Under the pieces are notes generated by a model. That model was not told the DNA's origin, made no database searches, and saw nothing but the letters and a program-made list of their open reading frames with translations. The position numbers and the translations under genes are program-made. A stretch of 64,000 bases of DNA from Adlercreutzia shanghongiae (GTDB lineage Bacteria > Actinomycetota > Coriobacteriia > Coriobacteriales > Eggerthellaceae), in contig NZ_JAYMFI010000001.1 in NCBI RefSeq assembly GCF_035830635.1, positions 1 through 64,000 of the forward strand, given 5' to 3'. Positions 7,385 to 14,654 of the stretch are shown piece after piece (positions within the stretch are counted from its first letter, which is position 1; each line of letters opens with the position of its first letter).

Positions 7385-7981
7385 CTAGCCTTCGATGAGC
7401 CTCACGGCCTCGTCGGTGTCGATGATCTTGGCGGCGTAGCAGGTGCGCATGTAGTCGAGGCCTTCCTCCTGGTCTCCCACGAGGAAGGTGGCCGTGGCGT
7501 CGCCCACCACGATGATGTTGAAGTTGTTGAAGTAGGCATCGGCCACGGTGTGCTTCACGCAGATGTTGGTGTCCATGCCGCAGCAGATGAGGGTGTCGAC
7601 GCCCAGCTCGTTCAACAGCAGAAGAAGCCCCGTCTGGAAAAAGCCGCTGTAGCGGCGCTTCTCCACCACGTAGTCGGTGGGTTGGGGGCTCAAAAGCGGT
7701 GAGGTCTGCGCCTCGAGGGTGCCGGCGATGCCGTGGGTGCCCCACAGCGCCAACTCGCGGTCGATGCCGGGGATGTGCGCGTCGTTGGTGAAGATGACGG
7801 GCATGCCCGCCTTGCGGGCGGCCTCGGTGAGCTTGGCCGTCTGCAGGATGGAGGGCAGAAGCACCGGCTCCAGCGGCGTGCCGGTTGGGTCGCCCAGCTC
7901 GTCGATGACGAGGAGCGCGCATCTCAAGCGGTCGACGGCGGAAAGGTCCACCAGATCGTTGTTGTTCTCATCTCCCAGCAT
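7385..7981 (-). CDS. Isochorismatase-family cysteine hydrolase
   Basis: A 198-residue alpha/beta hydrolase of the isochorismatase/nicotinamidase superfamily. The expected triad is in place: Asp27 (VIDELGD), Lys108 (EKRRYSGF) and Cys141 (TNICVKHTVADAY). The cis-peptide region preceding the Cys reads CCGMDTN. No metal-binding D-x-H pattern of nicotinamidases is obvious. The gene sits between thiE and thiD with its own AAAGGAAGG site. A role in thiamine salvage or in removing an amide or vinyl ether is possible from context only; the substrate is unknown. Confidence 0.85.
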   Translation of the reverse strand: MLGDENNNDLVDLSAVDRLRCALLVIDELGDPTGTPLEPVLLPSILQTAKLTEAARKAGMPVIFTNDAHIPGIDRELALWGTHGIAGTLEAQTSPLLSPQPTDYVVEKRRYSGFFQTGLLLLLNELGVDTLICCGMDTNICVKHTVADAYFNNFNIIVVGDATATFLVGDQEEGLDYMRTCYAAKIIDTDEAVRLIEG

Positions 7982-8002
7982 GGAAGTCCTTCCTTTCTTG
8001 GC

Positions 8003-8046
8003 GATCCTTCGGCTCTGGCGCTACGTACCTCCGCTTGGGATGACAC
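8003..8046. repeat. GATCCTTCG...GGATGACAC short interspersed repeat, copy 1
   Basis: This 44-base stretch starts GATCCTTCGGCTC and ends CTTGGGATGACAC. The same ends with a different middle occur at 11217-11259. Similar motifs are widespread between genes in many bacteria, which makes this a candidate short repetitive element. Confidence 0.4.
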
Positions 8047-8081
8047 GAGGCGAGAGCTGCGGCGCTCTTCGGAGTATCGCG

Positions 8082-8744
8082 CTAAAGCGTTTCGTCGATG
8101 ATACGGGAAAGCTCGCGGGTGGCAGCCTCAATATCGTCGGCGGCGAAGATGGCCGACACGACGGCGGCGCCATCCACGTCAAGCTCGGCCAGAAGCGGCA
8201 TCGTCTCCGCGCTCACGCCGCCGATGGCCACGATGGGAATATCCACCGCGGCGGCGATGGCGCGAAACTCATCGGGAGTGAGCACGCCGGCCTCGGGCTT
8301 GGTGGCCGTGCCACGCACCCCGCCCACGCCCAGGTAGTCGGCCCCGGCCGCCTCGGCGGCGCGGGCCTGCTCCACCGTTTGGGTGCTCACGCCCACGATG
8401 GCATCGGGGCCAAGCAGCGCGCGGGCGCGTTCGCAGGCCATATCGTCCTGGCCCACGTGCACGCCATCAGCGCCAACGGCCAGGGCGCACTCCACGTCAT
8501 CGTTGACCACGAAGGGCACGCCGGCCGCCCGGCAGAGCGCCAGCAACTCGGCGGCCTCGGCACGCAGCTCGTCCGCGCTCGCGTGCTTGTCGCGCAGTTG
8601 CACGAAGGTCGCTCCTCCGGCGAGCGCCGTCTCCACGCATTCCGCCAACGTCCGCTCCCCTAGCCACGCATTGTCCGTAACCGCGTAGAGCTTGAGCGCC
8701 TCGCGAATTGCCTCAGGCGACCAAACGGGCTTCTCGTGTTCCAT
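8082..8744 (-). CDS. thiE: Thiamine-phosphate synthase
   Basis: A 220-residue TIM-barrel enzyme joining HMP-PP and thiazole phosphate. Recognisable motifs are LYAVTDN at the N-terminus, VQLRDKHAS, FVVNDDVECALAVGADGVHVGQDD (read in parts), GVSTQTVEQA and GVGGVRGTATKP. Length matches the family. GAAAGG precedes the ATG. It lies downstream of thiC on the same strand with a 254-base gap that contains a terminator. Confidence 0.95.
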   Translation of the reverse strand: MEHEKPVWSPEAIREALKLYAVTDNAWLGERTLAECVETALAGGATFVQLRDKHASADELRAEAAELLALCRAAGVPFVVNDDVECALAVGADGVHVGQDDMACERARALLGPDAIVGVSTQTVEQARAAEAAGADYLGVGGVRGTATKPEAGVLTPDEFRAIAAAVDIPIVAIGGVSAETMPLLAELDVDGAAVVSAIFAADDIEAATRELSRIIDETL

Positions 8745-8831
8745 ATTGCAACCTTTCTCGATTCCGGAGGCCTGCGTACGGGGCTTCGAATCGCTTCAGA
8801 CGATTTTTCTGTCCCTGATTTTCAAAAAAAC

Positions 8832-8960
8832 CGGGTTTGTTAGACATTACCTTGCCAGATTGCTCAGCTTGGGGCAAAAACGCACCGCAAAAGGCCTGGT
8901 CAATCCACCGCCGCTGACGCACGGCGCGGCACTTTCGACATCCAATGTCTAACAAACCCG
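8832..8960. repeat. Perfect 17-bp inverted repeat flanking 95 bp
   Basis: CGGGTTTGTTAGACATT (8832-8848) recurs exactly inverted at 8944-8960. The right copy is also the T-rich tail of the thiC terminator. No gene lies in the 95-base interior and no target-site duplication is visible. Confidence 0.6.
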
Positions 8961-8982
8961 TGAAATTTGCAAATTTCACGGG
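8940..8982 (-). terminator. Terminator after thiC
   Basis: A perfect 26-base palindrome (8957-8982; arms CCCGTGAAATTT and AAATTTCACGGG around GC) is followed on the minus strand by TTTGTTAGACATT. It begins 17 bases after the thiC stop, so thiE is reached by readthrough or by its own promoter. Confidence 0.75.
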
Positions 8983-8998
8983 AAAACTTTTCTCGCGC

Positions 8999-10381
8999 CT
9001 AGTGCGCGTCCAAGTCGACCGTGAGTCCCTCCATGATGTCGTTCACCGTCTTCATGGCGCACATCTTGCCGCACATGGTGCAGGTGCCCTCGGTGGAAGG
9101 CGGGGCGCTCTCGAAAACGGCACGGGCGCGGTCGGGATCGAGCGCCAGGCCGAACATCTCTTCCCAGGCCACACGGCGGCGCGCGTCGCTCATGCGGTTG
9201 TCGCGGTCGCGGGCACCGGGCACTCCCTTGGCGATATCGGCCGCATGAGCCGCGATTTTAGTGGCCACGAGTCCCTCGCGCACATCGTTGGCGTCGGGCA
9301 GACGCAGATGCTCGGCCGGTGTCACATAGCAGAGGAAATCGGCGCCCGACATAGCCGCCACCGCGCCGCCGATGGCCGCGGTGATATGGTCGTAGCCGGG
9401 CGCGATATCGGTGACGAGCGGCCCCAGCACGTAGAAGGGCGCCTCGTGGCACAGCCGCTTCTGCAGCTTCATGTTGGCAGCGATCTCGTCGAGGGCCATG
9501 TGCCCGGGACCTTCCACCATCACCTGCACGCCAGCATCCCAGGCGCGGCGGGTGAGCTTGCCGATTTCGATGAGCTCGGCGATTTGGGCCGCATCCGTGG
9601 CGTCGTAACCGCTGCCCGGGCGCATGGCATCGCCCAGCGAGATGCACACGTCGTGCTCGTGCAAGATGGCCAGCACCTCGTCGTAGTACTCGTAGAAGGG
9701 GTTCTCGCGGCCCGTGGCCTCCATCCAGGCGAAAATGAGAGAGCCGCCGCGGGATACGATGTTGGTGAGGCGCCCCGTTTCCTTGAACGACTCGATGACC
9801 CGCCGGTTCATGCCCGCATGAATGGTGACGAAGTCCACGCCGTCCTCGGCATGGGCGCGCACTACTTCCAGAAAGTCCTCGGGAGTGATGGCGATGAGCG
9901 CCTTTTCCAGATATCCGATGGCATCGTACATGGGCACGGTGCCGATCATGGCCGGCGACTTCTCGATAAGCCGACGACGAAACGCGCGGGTCTTGCCGGA
10001 GTTCGAGAGGTCCATGATGGCGTCGGCGCCCAGCTCCAGGGCCACATCCACCTTCTCCCACTCCAAAGCCTCGTCGGCCAAATCCCCGGAGATGCCGAGG
10101 TTCACGTTCACCTTGGTGGAAAGCGGCACGCCGTCAAGGGTTTCGCCCACGCCTTCGGGCGCGAGGCTCTCGTGATGGATGTTCGCCGGAATGGCGATGC
10201 GCCCCGCAGCGACGGCGACGCGAATGACGTCGGGGTCGCGCCCCTCAGCGGCGGCCACGGCCTCCATCTGGGGCGTGACGATGCCCGCGCGGGCGAAATC
10301 GATCTGCGTGACGAGCCCGGCAGCATCGGCCAGGGCGGCGGAAGCGCACGCCATCTCGGATGCGGCGATACGTTCGACCAT
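8999..10381 (-). CDS. thiC: Phosphomethylpyrimidine synthase
   Basis: A 460-residue radical-SAM enzyme converting aminoimidazole ribotide to HMP-P. Conserved blocks include KVNVNLGISG, GADAIMDLS, FVTIHAGMNR, SRGGSLIFAWM, ISLGDAMRPGSG and EGPGHM. The C-terminal cluster motif reads CTMCGKMC, with three intervening residues in the second gap rather than the four of the E. coli type. It is a short form without the long N-terminal domain of proteobacterial ThiC. The ATG at 10381 follows AAGGGAG, which is also the end of the riboswitch. Confidence 0.95.
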   Translation of the reverse strand: MVERIAASEMACASAALADAAGLVTQIDFARAGIVTPQMEAVAAAEGRDPDVIRVAVAAGRIAIPANIHHESLAPEGVGETLDGVPLSTKVNVNLGISGDLADEALEWEKVDVALELGADAIMDLSNSGKTRAFRRRLIEKSPAMIGTVPMYDAIGYLEKALIAITPEDFLEVVRAHAEDGVDFVTIHAGMNRRVIESFKETGRLTNIVSRGGSLIFAWMEATGRENPFYEYYDEVLAILHEHDVCISLGDAMRPGSGYDATDAAQIAELIEIGKLTRRAWDAGVQVMVEGPGHMALDEIAANMKLQKRLCHEAPFYVLGPLVTDIAPGYDHITAAIGGAVAAMSGADFLCYVTPAEHLRLPDANDVREGLVATKIAAHAADIAKGVPGARDRDNRMSDARRRVAWEEMFGLALDPDRARAVFESAPPSTEGTCTMCGKMCAMKTVNDIMEGLTVDLDAH

Positions 10382-10385
10382 GGAA

Positions 10386-10492
10386 ACTCCCTTCGTTGGC
10401 ATTACCCATATCAGGTTCGTCGGGTCGGAGCAATGCGGTGCTCCCTCTCAGCCTGCCCGGCCGCCGTACGGCTGCAAGCTCCCCAGCTATGA
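10386..10492 (-). promoter_or_regulatory. TPP (thi-box) riboswitch ahead of thiC
   Basis: On the minus strand the conserved CTGAGAGGGAGC near the 5' side and CCTGATATGGGTAATGCC followed by CGAAGGGA on the 3' side match the TPP aptamer. The aptamer ends about five bases before the thiC ATG, and its last helix contains the ribosome-binding site, so control is probably at translation initiation. A -10-like TATACT lies upstream at 10505-10510. Confidence 0.95.
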
Positions 10493-10504
10493 GGTTGTGA
10501 AAAC

Positions 10505-10510
10505 AGTATA
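10505..10510 (-). promoter_or_regulatory. Likely -10 box of the thiC riboswitch transcript
   Basis: TATACT on the minus strand lies 13 bases before the first conserved riboswitch stem. A clear -35 is not visible in the very GC-rich sequence upstream. Confidence 0.45.
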
Positions 10511-10556
10511 GGGAAGACGGGACGCGCGGCGGGCGGCGCGGGCGCGGGCGGGCGCC

Positions 10557-11183
10557 CTACAGGGGCAGGAACACCGCCAGCGTGCCGCTTTCTGCGGCGA
10601 TGCGGGCAGGGGCGGCGGCGAACTCGTTGGAAAGGCCCCAGCTGGTGCGGTTCGTGAGGGTGACGTGGTCGAGGGAGTACTTCAGGCCCTCTTCCACCAC
10701 GCCCGTGCTGGCGTCGCTGAGCGAGAAGACGGATACGAGGGCACCAGGCTCGCCTTCCACGCACAGCTCTGTGGGACCGACGAGAAACGCGATTTGGGAA
10801 TCGGCGCCCACGGCCCGCACTTCAAGACCGCGCTCGGCGAAAGAGGCGAGCAGCTGAAGGTTTGCCAGCGTATGGTCGAGCCGGCCGCCGAGCGCACCGT
10901 ACACTTCTACCGCATCGGCGCCGCAGGCCAGGGCCTCCTCCAGCGCCAGCTCCATATCCGAGGCGTCCTTTTCGGGCGGGAAGTCCTTCACGGGCACGCC
11001 TTCGGGCACATAGCCCAGCGAATCAAAATCGCCCAGGGCGAGATCGGGTACGCAGCCTGCGGCCTCGAGGGACGCATAGCCGCCGTCGACGGCGATCACC
11101 GCATCGAAGGCGCCGGCAGCGCAGCGCAAGACGAAATGGTCGATGTTTAAATCGGAGGCTCCCACCAACGCTATCGTTTTCAT
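10557..11183 (-). CDS. thiN: Thiamine pyrophosphokinase
   Basis: A 208-residue enzyme making TPP from thiamine. Signatures are AVDGGYASL (about 31-39), LALGDFDSLG, KDASDMELALEEAL and GALGGRLDHTLANL, and the C-terminal beta domain contains TSWGLSNEF. ATG at 11183 follows GAGG. It lies upstream of the thiC riboswitch on the same strand, so salvage and synthesis genes are neighbours, but it is not itself preceded by a thi-box. Confidence 0.94.
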   Translation of the reverse strand: MKTIALVGASDLNIDHFVLRCAAGAFDAVIAVDGGYASLEAAGCVPDLALGDFDSLGYVPEGVPVKDFPPEKDASDMELALEEALACGADAVEVYGALGGRLDHTLANLQLLASFAERGLEVRAVGADSQIAFLVGPTELCVEGEPGALVSVFSLSDASTGVVEEGLKYSLDHVTLTNRTSWGLSNEFAAAPARIAAESGTLAVFLPL

Positions 11184-11215
11184 TGCTACCTCCAGGTATT
11201 CCCTTCGTTACCGCT

Positions 11216-11259
11216 GAGATCCTTCGACTCCACGCTGCGCGCTCCGCTCAGGATGACAC
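11216..11259. repeat. GATCCTTCG...GGATGACAC short interspersed repeat, copy 2
   Basis: It starts AGATCCTTCGACTCC and ends CTCAGGATGACAC; the palindromic middle differs from the copy at 8003-8046. It lies between thiN and the rnpB promoter. Confidence 0.4.
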
Positions 11260-11292
11260 CGCAAACATGCTTCCCGCTTTGGCAAGTTCTGC

Positions 11293-11298
11293 TACAAT
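11293..11298 (+). promoter_or_regulatory. -10 box of rnpB
   Basis: TACAAT lies seven bases before the first base of the RNase P RNA helix P1. The -35 is poor. Confidence 0.5.
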
Positions 11299-11304
11299 AC
11301 CACA

Positions 11305-11680
11305 GGCGAGCGGGCCAGACGGTCGCGTATCCCATCGAGGGTGCGAGGAAAGTCCGGGCTCCCCAGGGCAAGATGCCAGCTAACGGCTGGGCGGGGCGAC
11401 CCGACGGATCAGTGCCACAGAAAAGAAAACTCCCCTGCGCGAAACGTGCCGTACGAGCGGCACGCACGAAACAGGAGAAAAGCTGAAACGGTGCGGTAAG
11501 AGCGCACCAGCGCGCTGGCAACAGCGCGGCTTGGTAAACCCCATCTGGAGCAAGCGCAAATAGGAGCGCCCTACGGTTGCCCGCCGTGCGCTCGGGTTGC
11601 GTGCTAGAGGCGCGAGGCGACTCGCGCTCGAGATAAATGGCCGTCCTAAGACAGAACCCGGCTTACAGGCCCGCTCGCCT
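11305..11680 (+). ncRNA. rnpB: RNase P RNA, type A
   Basis: The catalytic RNA of RNase P, about 375 nt. The P1 helix is formed by GCGAGCGGGCC at the 5' end and GGCCCGCTCGC at the 3' end. Conserved core elements are seen in order: GAGGAAAGTCCGGGCT, the CAGGGCA..GCCAGCTAACGGCTGG region, GAAACGGTGCGGTAAGAGC, GGTAAACCCC, AGATAAATGG and ACAGAACCCGGCTTACAGG. It is convergent with divIVA. Confidence 0.96.
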
Positions 11681-11697
11681 TTCTTCCACAAAATAAA

Positions 11698-11720
11698 AGA
11701 ACGACGCACTGGTCGTTCGT
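11698..11720 (+). terminator. Possible rnpB terminator
   Basis: A seven-pair stem, GAACGAC/GTCGTTC with a six-base loop, begins about 20 bases after rnpB. Its T-rich tail is weak. Confidence 0.4.
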
Positions 11721-11727
11721 AAAGTCA

Positions 11728-11834
11728 GCGAGAGGCTCTGGCACGTTTCAGATTCGCCCGCCTTTGCACCAAGTTGGCTTCGGCCAACGCCGAGTGCAAA
11801 ACAAGGGTGAATATGAAATGCGCCAGAGCCTCGC
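11728..11834. repeat. Long imperfect hairpin between rnpB and divIVA
   Basis: Two arms of about 42 bases (11728-11770 and 11793-11834) are imperfectly complementary: GGCTCTGGC, TTTCA, ATTC and TTTGCAC match exactly on both sides. The tip contains GTTGGC-TTCG-GCCAAC, a very stable UUCG tetraloop hairpin. It could be a bidirectional barrier between convergent transcripts or a small structured RNA. Confidence 0.6.
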
Positions 11835-11877
11835 AGCGTCGAGTAGTCCGTAGGGCCGTCAGGCCGCACGGAACAAT

Positions 11878-12702
11878 TTAGTCGATCTCTTCGAACTCGA
11901 AGTCGTCGGCGTCGCCGAAGCCGGAGAGGTCCTTCTCGTAGGCCGAGGCAACCGGTGTGGCGGCGGCCACAGCCATGCCGGTCGCGGCAGCCGGGGCAGC
12001 GGGAGCGGCCGGCGTCACGTAGGCCGAGGGGGCCACGTACTCGTCGATCTCGAAGTTGCCGGTAAGTCCGGGCACCACATCGTACTCGCCATCGAAGGCG
12101 TTGGCGGCAGCCGGCACGTTGGCGCCGATGTCGGCCAGCTTGCGGGAGGCATCGGAGATGATGTCCTTCAGCAGGTCGGCGTACTCCTCGCGGGCGTCCT
12201 CGCGGTCGTCCTGCAGCTTGCGGATGGCATCGATCACGTCCTGGCGGTCGGTGTTGGCGCGGTCGATGATGCGCTGGGCCTCGTCGCGCGCATCCTGGAT
12301 GGTCTCCGTGGCGTTCGCGTTGGCCTTGGCGAGAATCTCATCGGCGGAACGCTGGGCGATGATGAGGGCCTGGGCAATGGCATTGTCGTCGGCGCGCTTG
12401 TCGGAAAGCTGGCGTTCCAGATCGGCGATGATGGCGTCCTTCTGGGCGAGCTGAGCATCCCACTCGGCGTTGTCGACCGGGGCGACAGCCACCTCGGAGA
12501 TGGCCACCGTGGAAGCAGCCGGGGCGTCGAAGCCGCTGAAGCGGTCGGCCTCCAGCTGGTCCTGCAACGAGGCGATGGTGTCGTTCAGGATGTCGATCTC
12601 ATCGGCGACATGCTCCAGGAACACGTCCACTTCATCCACATCGTAGCCCTTGCGGTCGATGGAGAAGCTCTGATTGTGGATGTCGGAAGCGGTGATTGCC
12701 AT
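11878..12702 (-). CDS. divIVA: DivIVA-domain polar/septal scaffold protein
   Basis: A 274-residue coiled-coil protein. The N-terminal DivIVA domain contains FSIDRKGYDVDEVDVFLEHVADEID (read in parts, residues 12-36), followed by a long helical region with many Ala/Glu/Asp/Arg heptads to about residue 190. The tail is Ala/Pro-rich and ends acidic (DADDFEFEEID). In Actinobacteria the homologue (Wag31) marks negatively curved membrane and directs wall growth. It is the last gene of the dcw-linked minus-strand series. Confidence 0.9.
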   Translation of the reverse strand: MAITASDIHNQSFSIDRKGYDVDEVDVFLEHVADEIDILNDTIASLQDQLEADRFSGFDAPAASTVAISEVAVAPVDNAEWDAQLAQKDAIIADLERQLSDKRADDNAIAQALIIAQRSADEILAKANANATETIQDARDEAQRIIDRANTDRQDVIDAIRKLQDDREDAREEYADLLKDIISDASRKLADIGANVPAAANAFDGEYDVVPGLTGNFEIDEYVAPSAYVTPAAPAAPAAATGMAVAAATPVASAYEKDLSGFGDADDFEFEEID

Positions 12703-12765
12703 GTAGGTACCTCAGTTTCTTACGATGTTACGTTGCTGTAGCGTCGGAATGCCGGCCTTCTGAAC

Positions 12766-13023
12766 CTAGAAGATCATTACCAGCAAACGTACCCCGAATT
12801 GTAATACAAGCAGAGCAATGATGGGAGTCACGTCCACCATTCCTCCAAGGGGCGGAACTAATTTTCTGAACAAGTTCAGATACGGGTCGCAGAGCTTGCC
12901 CAGAGCGCGGTAGATATCGCCGATAACGCCGCTTTGGGTGTTGGGCAGCCAAGACATCATCACGTAGATGAAAATGATCATGGAGTAGGCGTCGGCCAGT
13001 CTCACGAGAAGGTAGGTCAGCAT
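12766..13023 (-). CDS. YggT family membrane protein
   Basis: A small 85-residue membrane protein with two hydrophobic segments. It has the family pattern SWLPNTQSG, then the DPYLNLFRKLVPPLGGMVDVTPI region (read in parts) and a hydrophobic C-terminus. YggT/YlmG proteins sit beside sepF and divIVA in most Gram-positive bacteria and are linked to division-site organisation. The ATG at 13023 follows AAAGGAG by eight bases; a longer frame to 13182 overlaps sepF and reads Arg/Ser-rich, so it is rejected. Confidence 0.9.
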   Translation of the reverse strand: MLTYLLVRLADAYSMIIFIYVMMSWLPNTQSGVIGDIYRALGKLCDPYLNLFRKLVPPLGGMVDVTPIIALLVLQFGVRLLVMIF

Positions 13024-13063
13024 AACTTGAAGGCTCCTTTGCCCTGAGAATCGTTGAAGAGGC

Positions 13064-13855
13064 CTATGCGATGCCCTGCGTGCGCAAATACGAGCGCTCG
13101 GCCTCGGACAGCTCGTCGATGCGCGTAAGGGCGAACACCTTGTTGCCCACGCACTCCACGTTGGCATCCAGCGCGCTGGCAACCCCGAAGGAGAAGTCCA
13201 GGATGCGCTTGGCCAGCGCGTCGGGGGTGGCCGCGAGGTTCAGCACCACGGCGTTGCCGAGCTTCAGGGCCGTTGAGACCGCCTCGGCATCGTTGTAGAC
13301 AGAAGGGGCGATGACCTTCAGCGTGCGAGAAGGAGTAAAGCGCGAAGAGGAGGCGCTCGTCGCCCGCGACGAGGACACGCGATCGTCGGCAGGGGGCGTG
13401 GTGGGCTCGAAGAGAGAGTTCAGGCCCTCGGAGCGCGCATGGTGCACCGCCGAGGCGGCAGCGGACGCGGCGGCCGTGCCCTCGGGGGTCATCTGCGGCG
13501 GCAGCGAGGAGTCGACCATAGTGCGAAACGAATTGGAGCCGCCGCGACGCGGAGATGCCGCCTCGTCCTCGGGCAGCGTGGGCACCGCCGTGCGGGCGCG
13601 CACATCGTCGATGGAGACGAGGCGCGGCATGGAGGAGCGGCCGCGGGGGCGCCCGCCGGGCTCGCGCGTGGTCACCGAGTCGTAGCGATCGTAGGCAGAG
13701 CCGGCAGCGCGGCCGTAGGACTCGTCGTAGCCGTACTCGCCGTAGTCGTCGCCCTCGTCGTACTCTTCGTAGTCCTCGTAGAACTCCTCGTAATCGTCCT
13801 TACGGCCAAATCCCAGTTTCGACTTGATATCGCCGAACATGCTCTTGCCGTCCAT
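13064..13855 (-). CDS. sepF: Cell division protein SepF
   Basis: A 263-residue membrane-associated FtsZ anchor. The SepF core (roughly residues 175-263) contains TLKVIAPSVYNDAEAVSTA (read in parts), NAVVLNLA and RILDFSFGVASALD. The N-terminus starts with an amphipathic helix (FGDIKSKLGFG) and is followed by a very acidic Tyr-rich stretch (DDYEEFYEDYEEYDEGDD) and a long low-complexity linker. This form substitutes for FtsA, which is absent here. AGGAGG precedes the ATG. Confidence 0.93.
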   Translation of the reverse strand: MDGKSMFGDIKSKLGFGRKDDYEEFYEDYEEYDEGDDYGEYGYDESYGRAAGSAYDRYDSVTTREPGGRPRGRSSMPRLVSIDDVRARTAVPTLPEDEAASPRRGGSNSFRTMVDSSLPPQMTPEGTAAASAAASAVHHARSEGLNSLFEPTTPPADDRVSSSRATSASSSRFTPSRTLKVIAPSVYNDAEAVSTALKLGNAVVLNLAATPDALAKRILDFSFGVASALDANVECVGNKVFALTRIDELSEAERSYLRTQGIA

Positions 13856-13958
13856 GGGGCCTCCTGCTTCGTGTGGGCGCTGCCGCCCGTCGTACTTCTA
13901 AGGTCTCAGGGGCACTGGTGCCCCGCAAAGTGTTCCGCTCATCATAGCAGGTTGAGCG

Positions 13959-14651
13959 CTATTCCTGATAAGATTCACTAAAGATGGCCCGACCGACGCG
14001 CACAATGGTCGCCCCCAAGGGAATGGCCTCGCGCCAATCGTCGCTCATGCCCATGGAAAGCTCGGTAAACGCGACGGCTTCCGCCTCGGGAAGCTCGGCG
14101 CGAATCTCGTCGGCCAGAGCAGCCAGACCCGCGAAGGCGGACCGCGCGGCAGCCCTATCGCCCGCAGGAGCCATGGTCATCAGGCCGCGCACCCGCACAT
14201 GGGGCAGCGCGGCGCAGGCCTTCACCAGCGCGGCGGCGTCGGCGGGAGCGACGCCGCTTTTCGACTCCTCCCCCGACACGTTCACCTCGATGAGCACGTC
14301 CTGCACCTTGCCAAGCTCGGCGGCGGCGCGCTCGATTTTCTCCGCATGGCGAAGCTGGTAGAGCGAATGGATGAGCGACGAGGCGGCCACGATTTCGGGA
14401 ATGCGGCGCGACTGAATGTTGCCGATGAAGTGCCAGCGGGCCTCGGGAAACGCTTGGGACTTCGGCACGATCTGGTCGGGACGGTTCTCGCCGAAGTCGC
14501 GCGTGCCGCCCTCCAGGGCCGCGGCCACGCCATCGGGCCCCACTGTCTTCGACACGGCCACCAAAAGCACGTCTTCGGGCGCCCGTCCAGCCGTAACGGT
14601 CACCTCGGCCACTTCGGCAGCCACCTTCTGATAACGCTCGGCAATACCCAT
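13959..14651 (-). CDS. YggS family pyridoxal-phosphate homeostasis protein
   Basis: A 230-residue PLP-binding TIM-barrel protein of the YggS/PLPBP family. LLVAVSKT contains the PLP lysine (about residue 34); later motifs are DFGENRPDQ, WHFIGNIQSRR, VNVSGEESKSG, RGLMTMAP and LSMGMSDDWREAI. It binds PLP and buffers it rather than catalysing a reaction. It starts three bases before the pgeF stop, in the usual pgeF-yggS-sepF-yggT order. Confidence 0.93.
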   Translation of the reverse strand: MGIAERYQKVAAEVAEVTVTAGRAPEDVLLVAVSKTVGPDGVAAALEGGTRDFGENRPDQIVPKSQAFPEARWHFIGNIQSRRIPEIVAASSLIHSLYQLRHAEKIERAAAELGKVQDVLIEVNVSGEESKSGVAPADAAALVKACAALPHVRVRGLMTMAPAGDRAAARSAFAGLAALADEIRAELPEAEAVAFTELSMGMSDDWREAIPLGATIVRVGRAIFSESYQE

Positions 14652-14654
14652 GAT

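Noticed and set aside
13024..13182. Longer YggT start
   Set aside because: The extra residues overlap sepF and have the shadow-frame composition; the ATG at 13023 has a strong ribosome-binding site.
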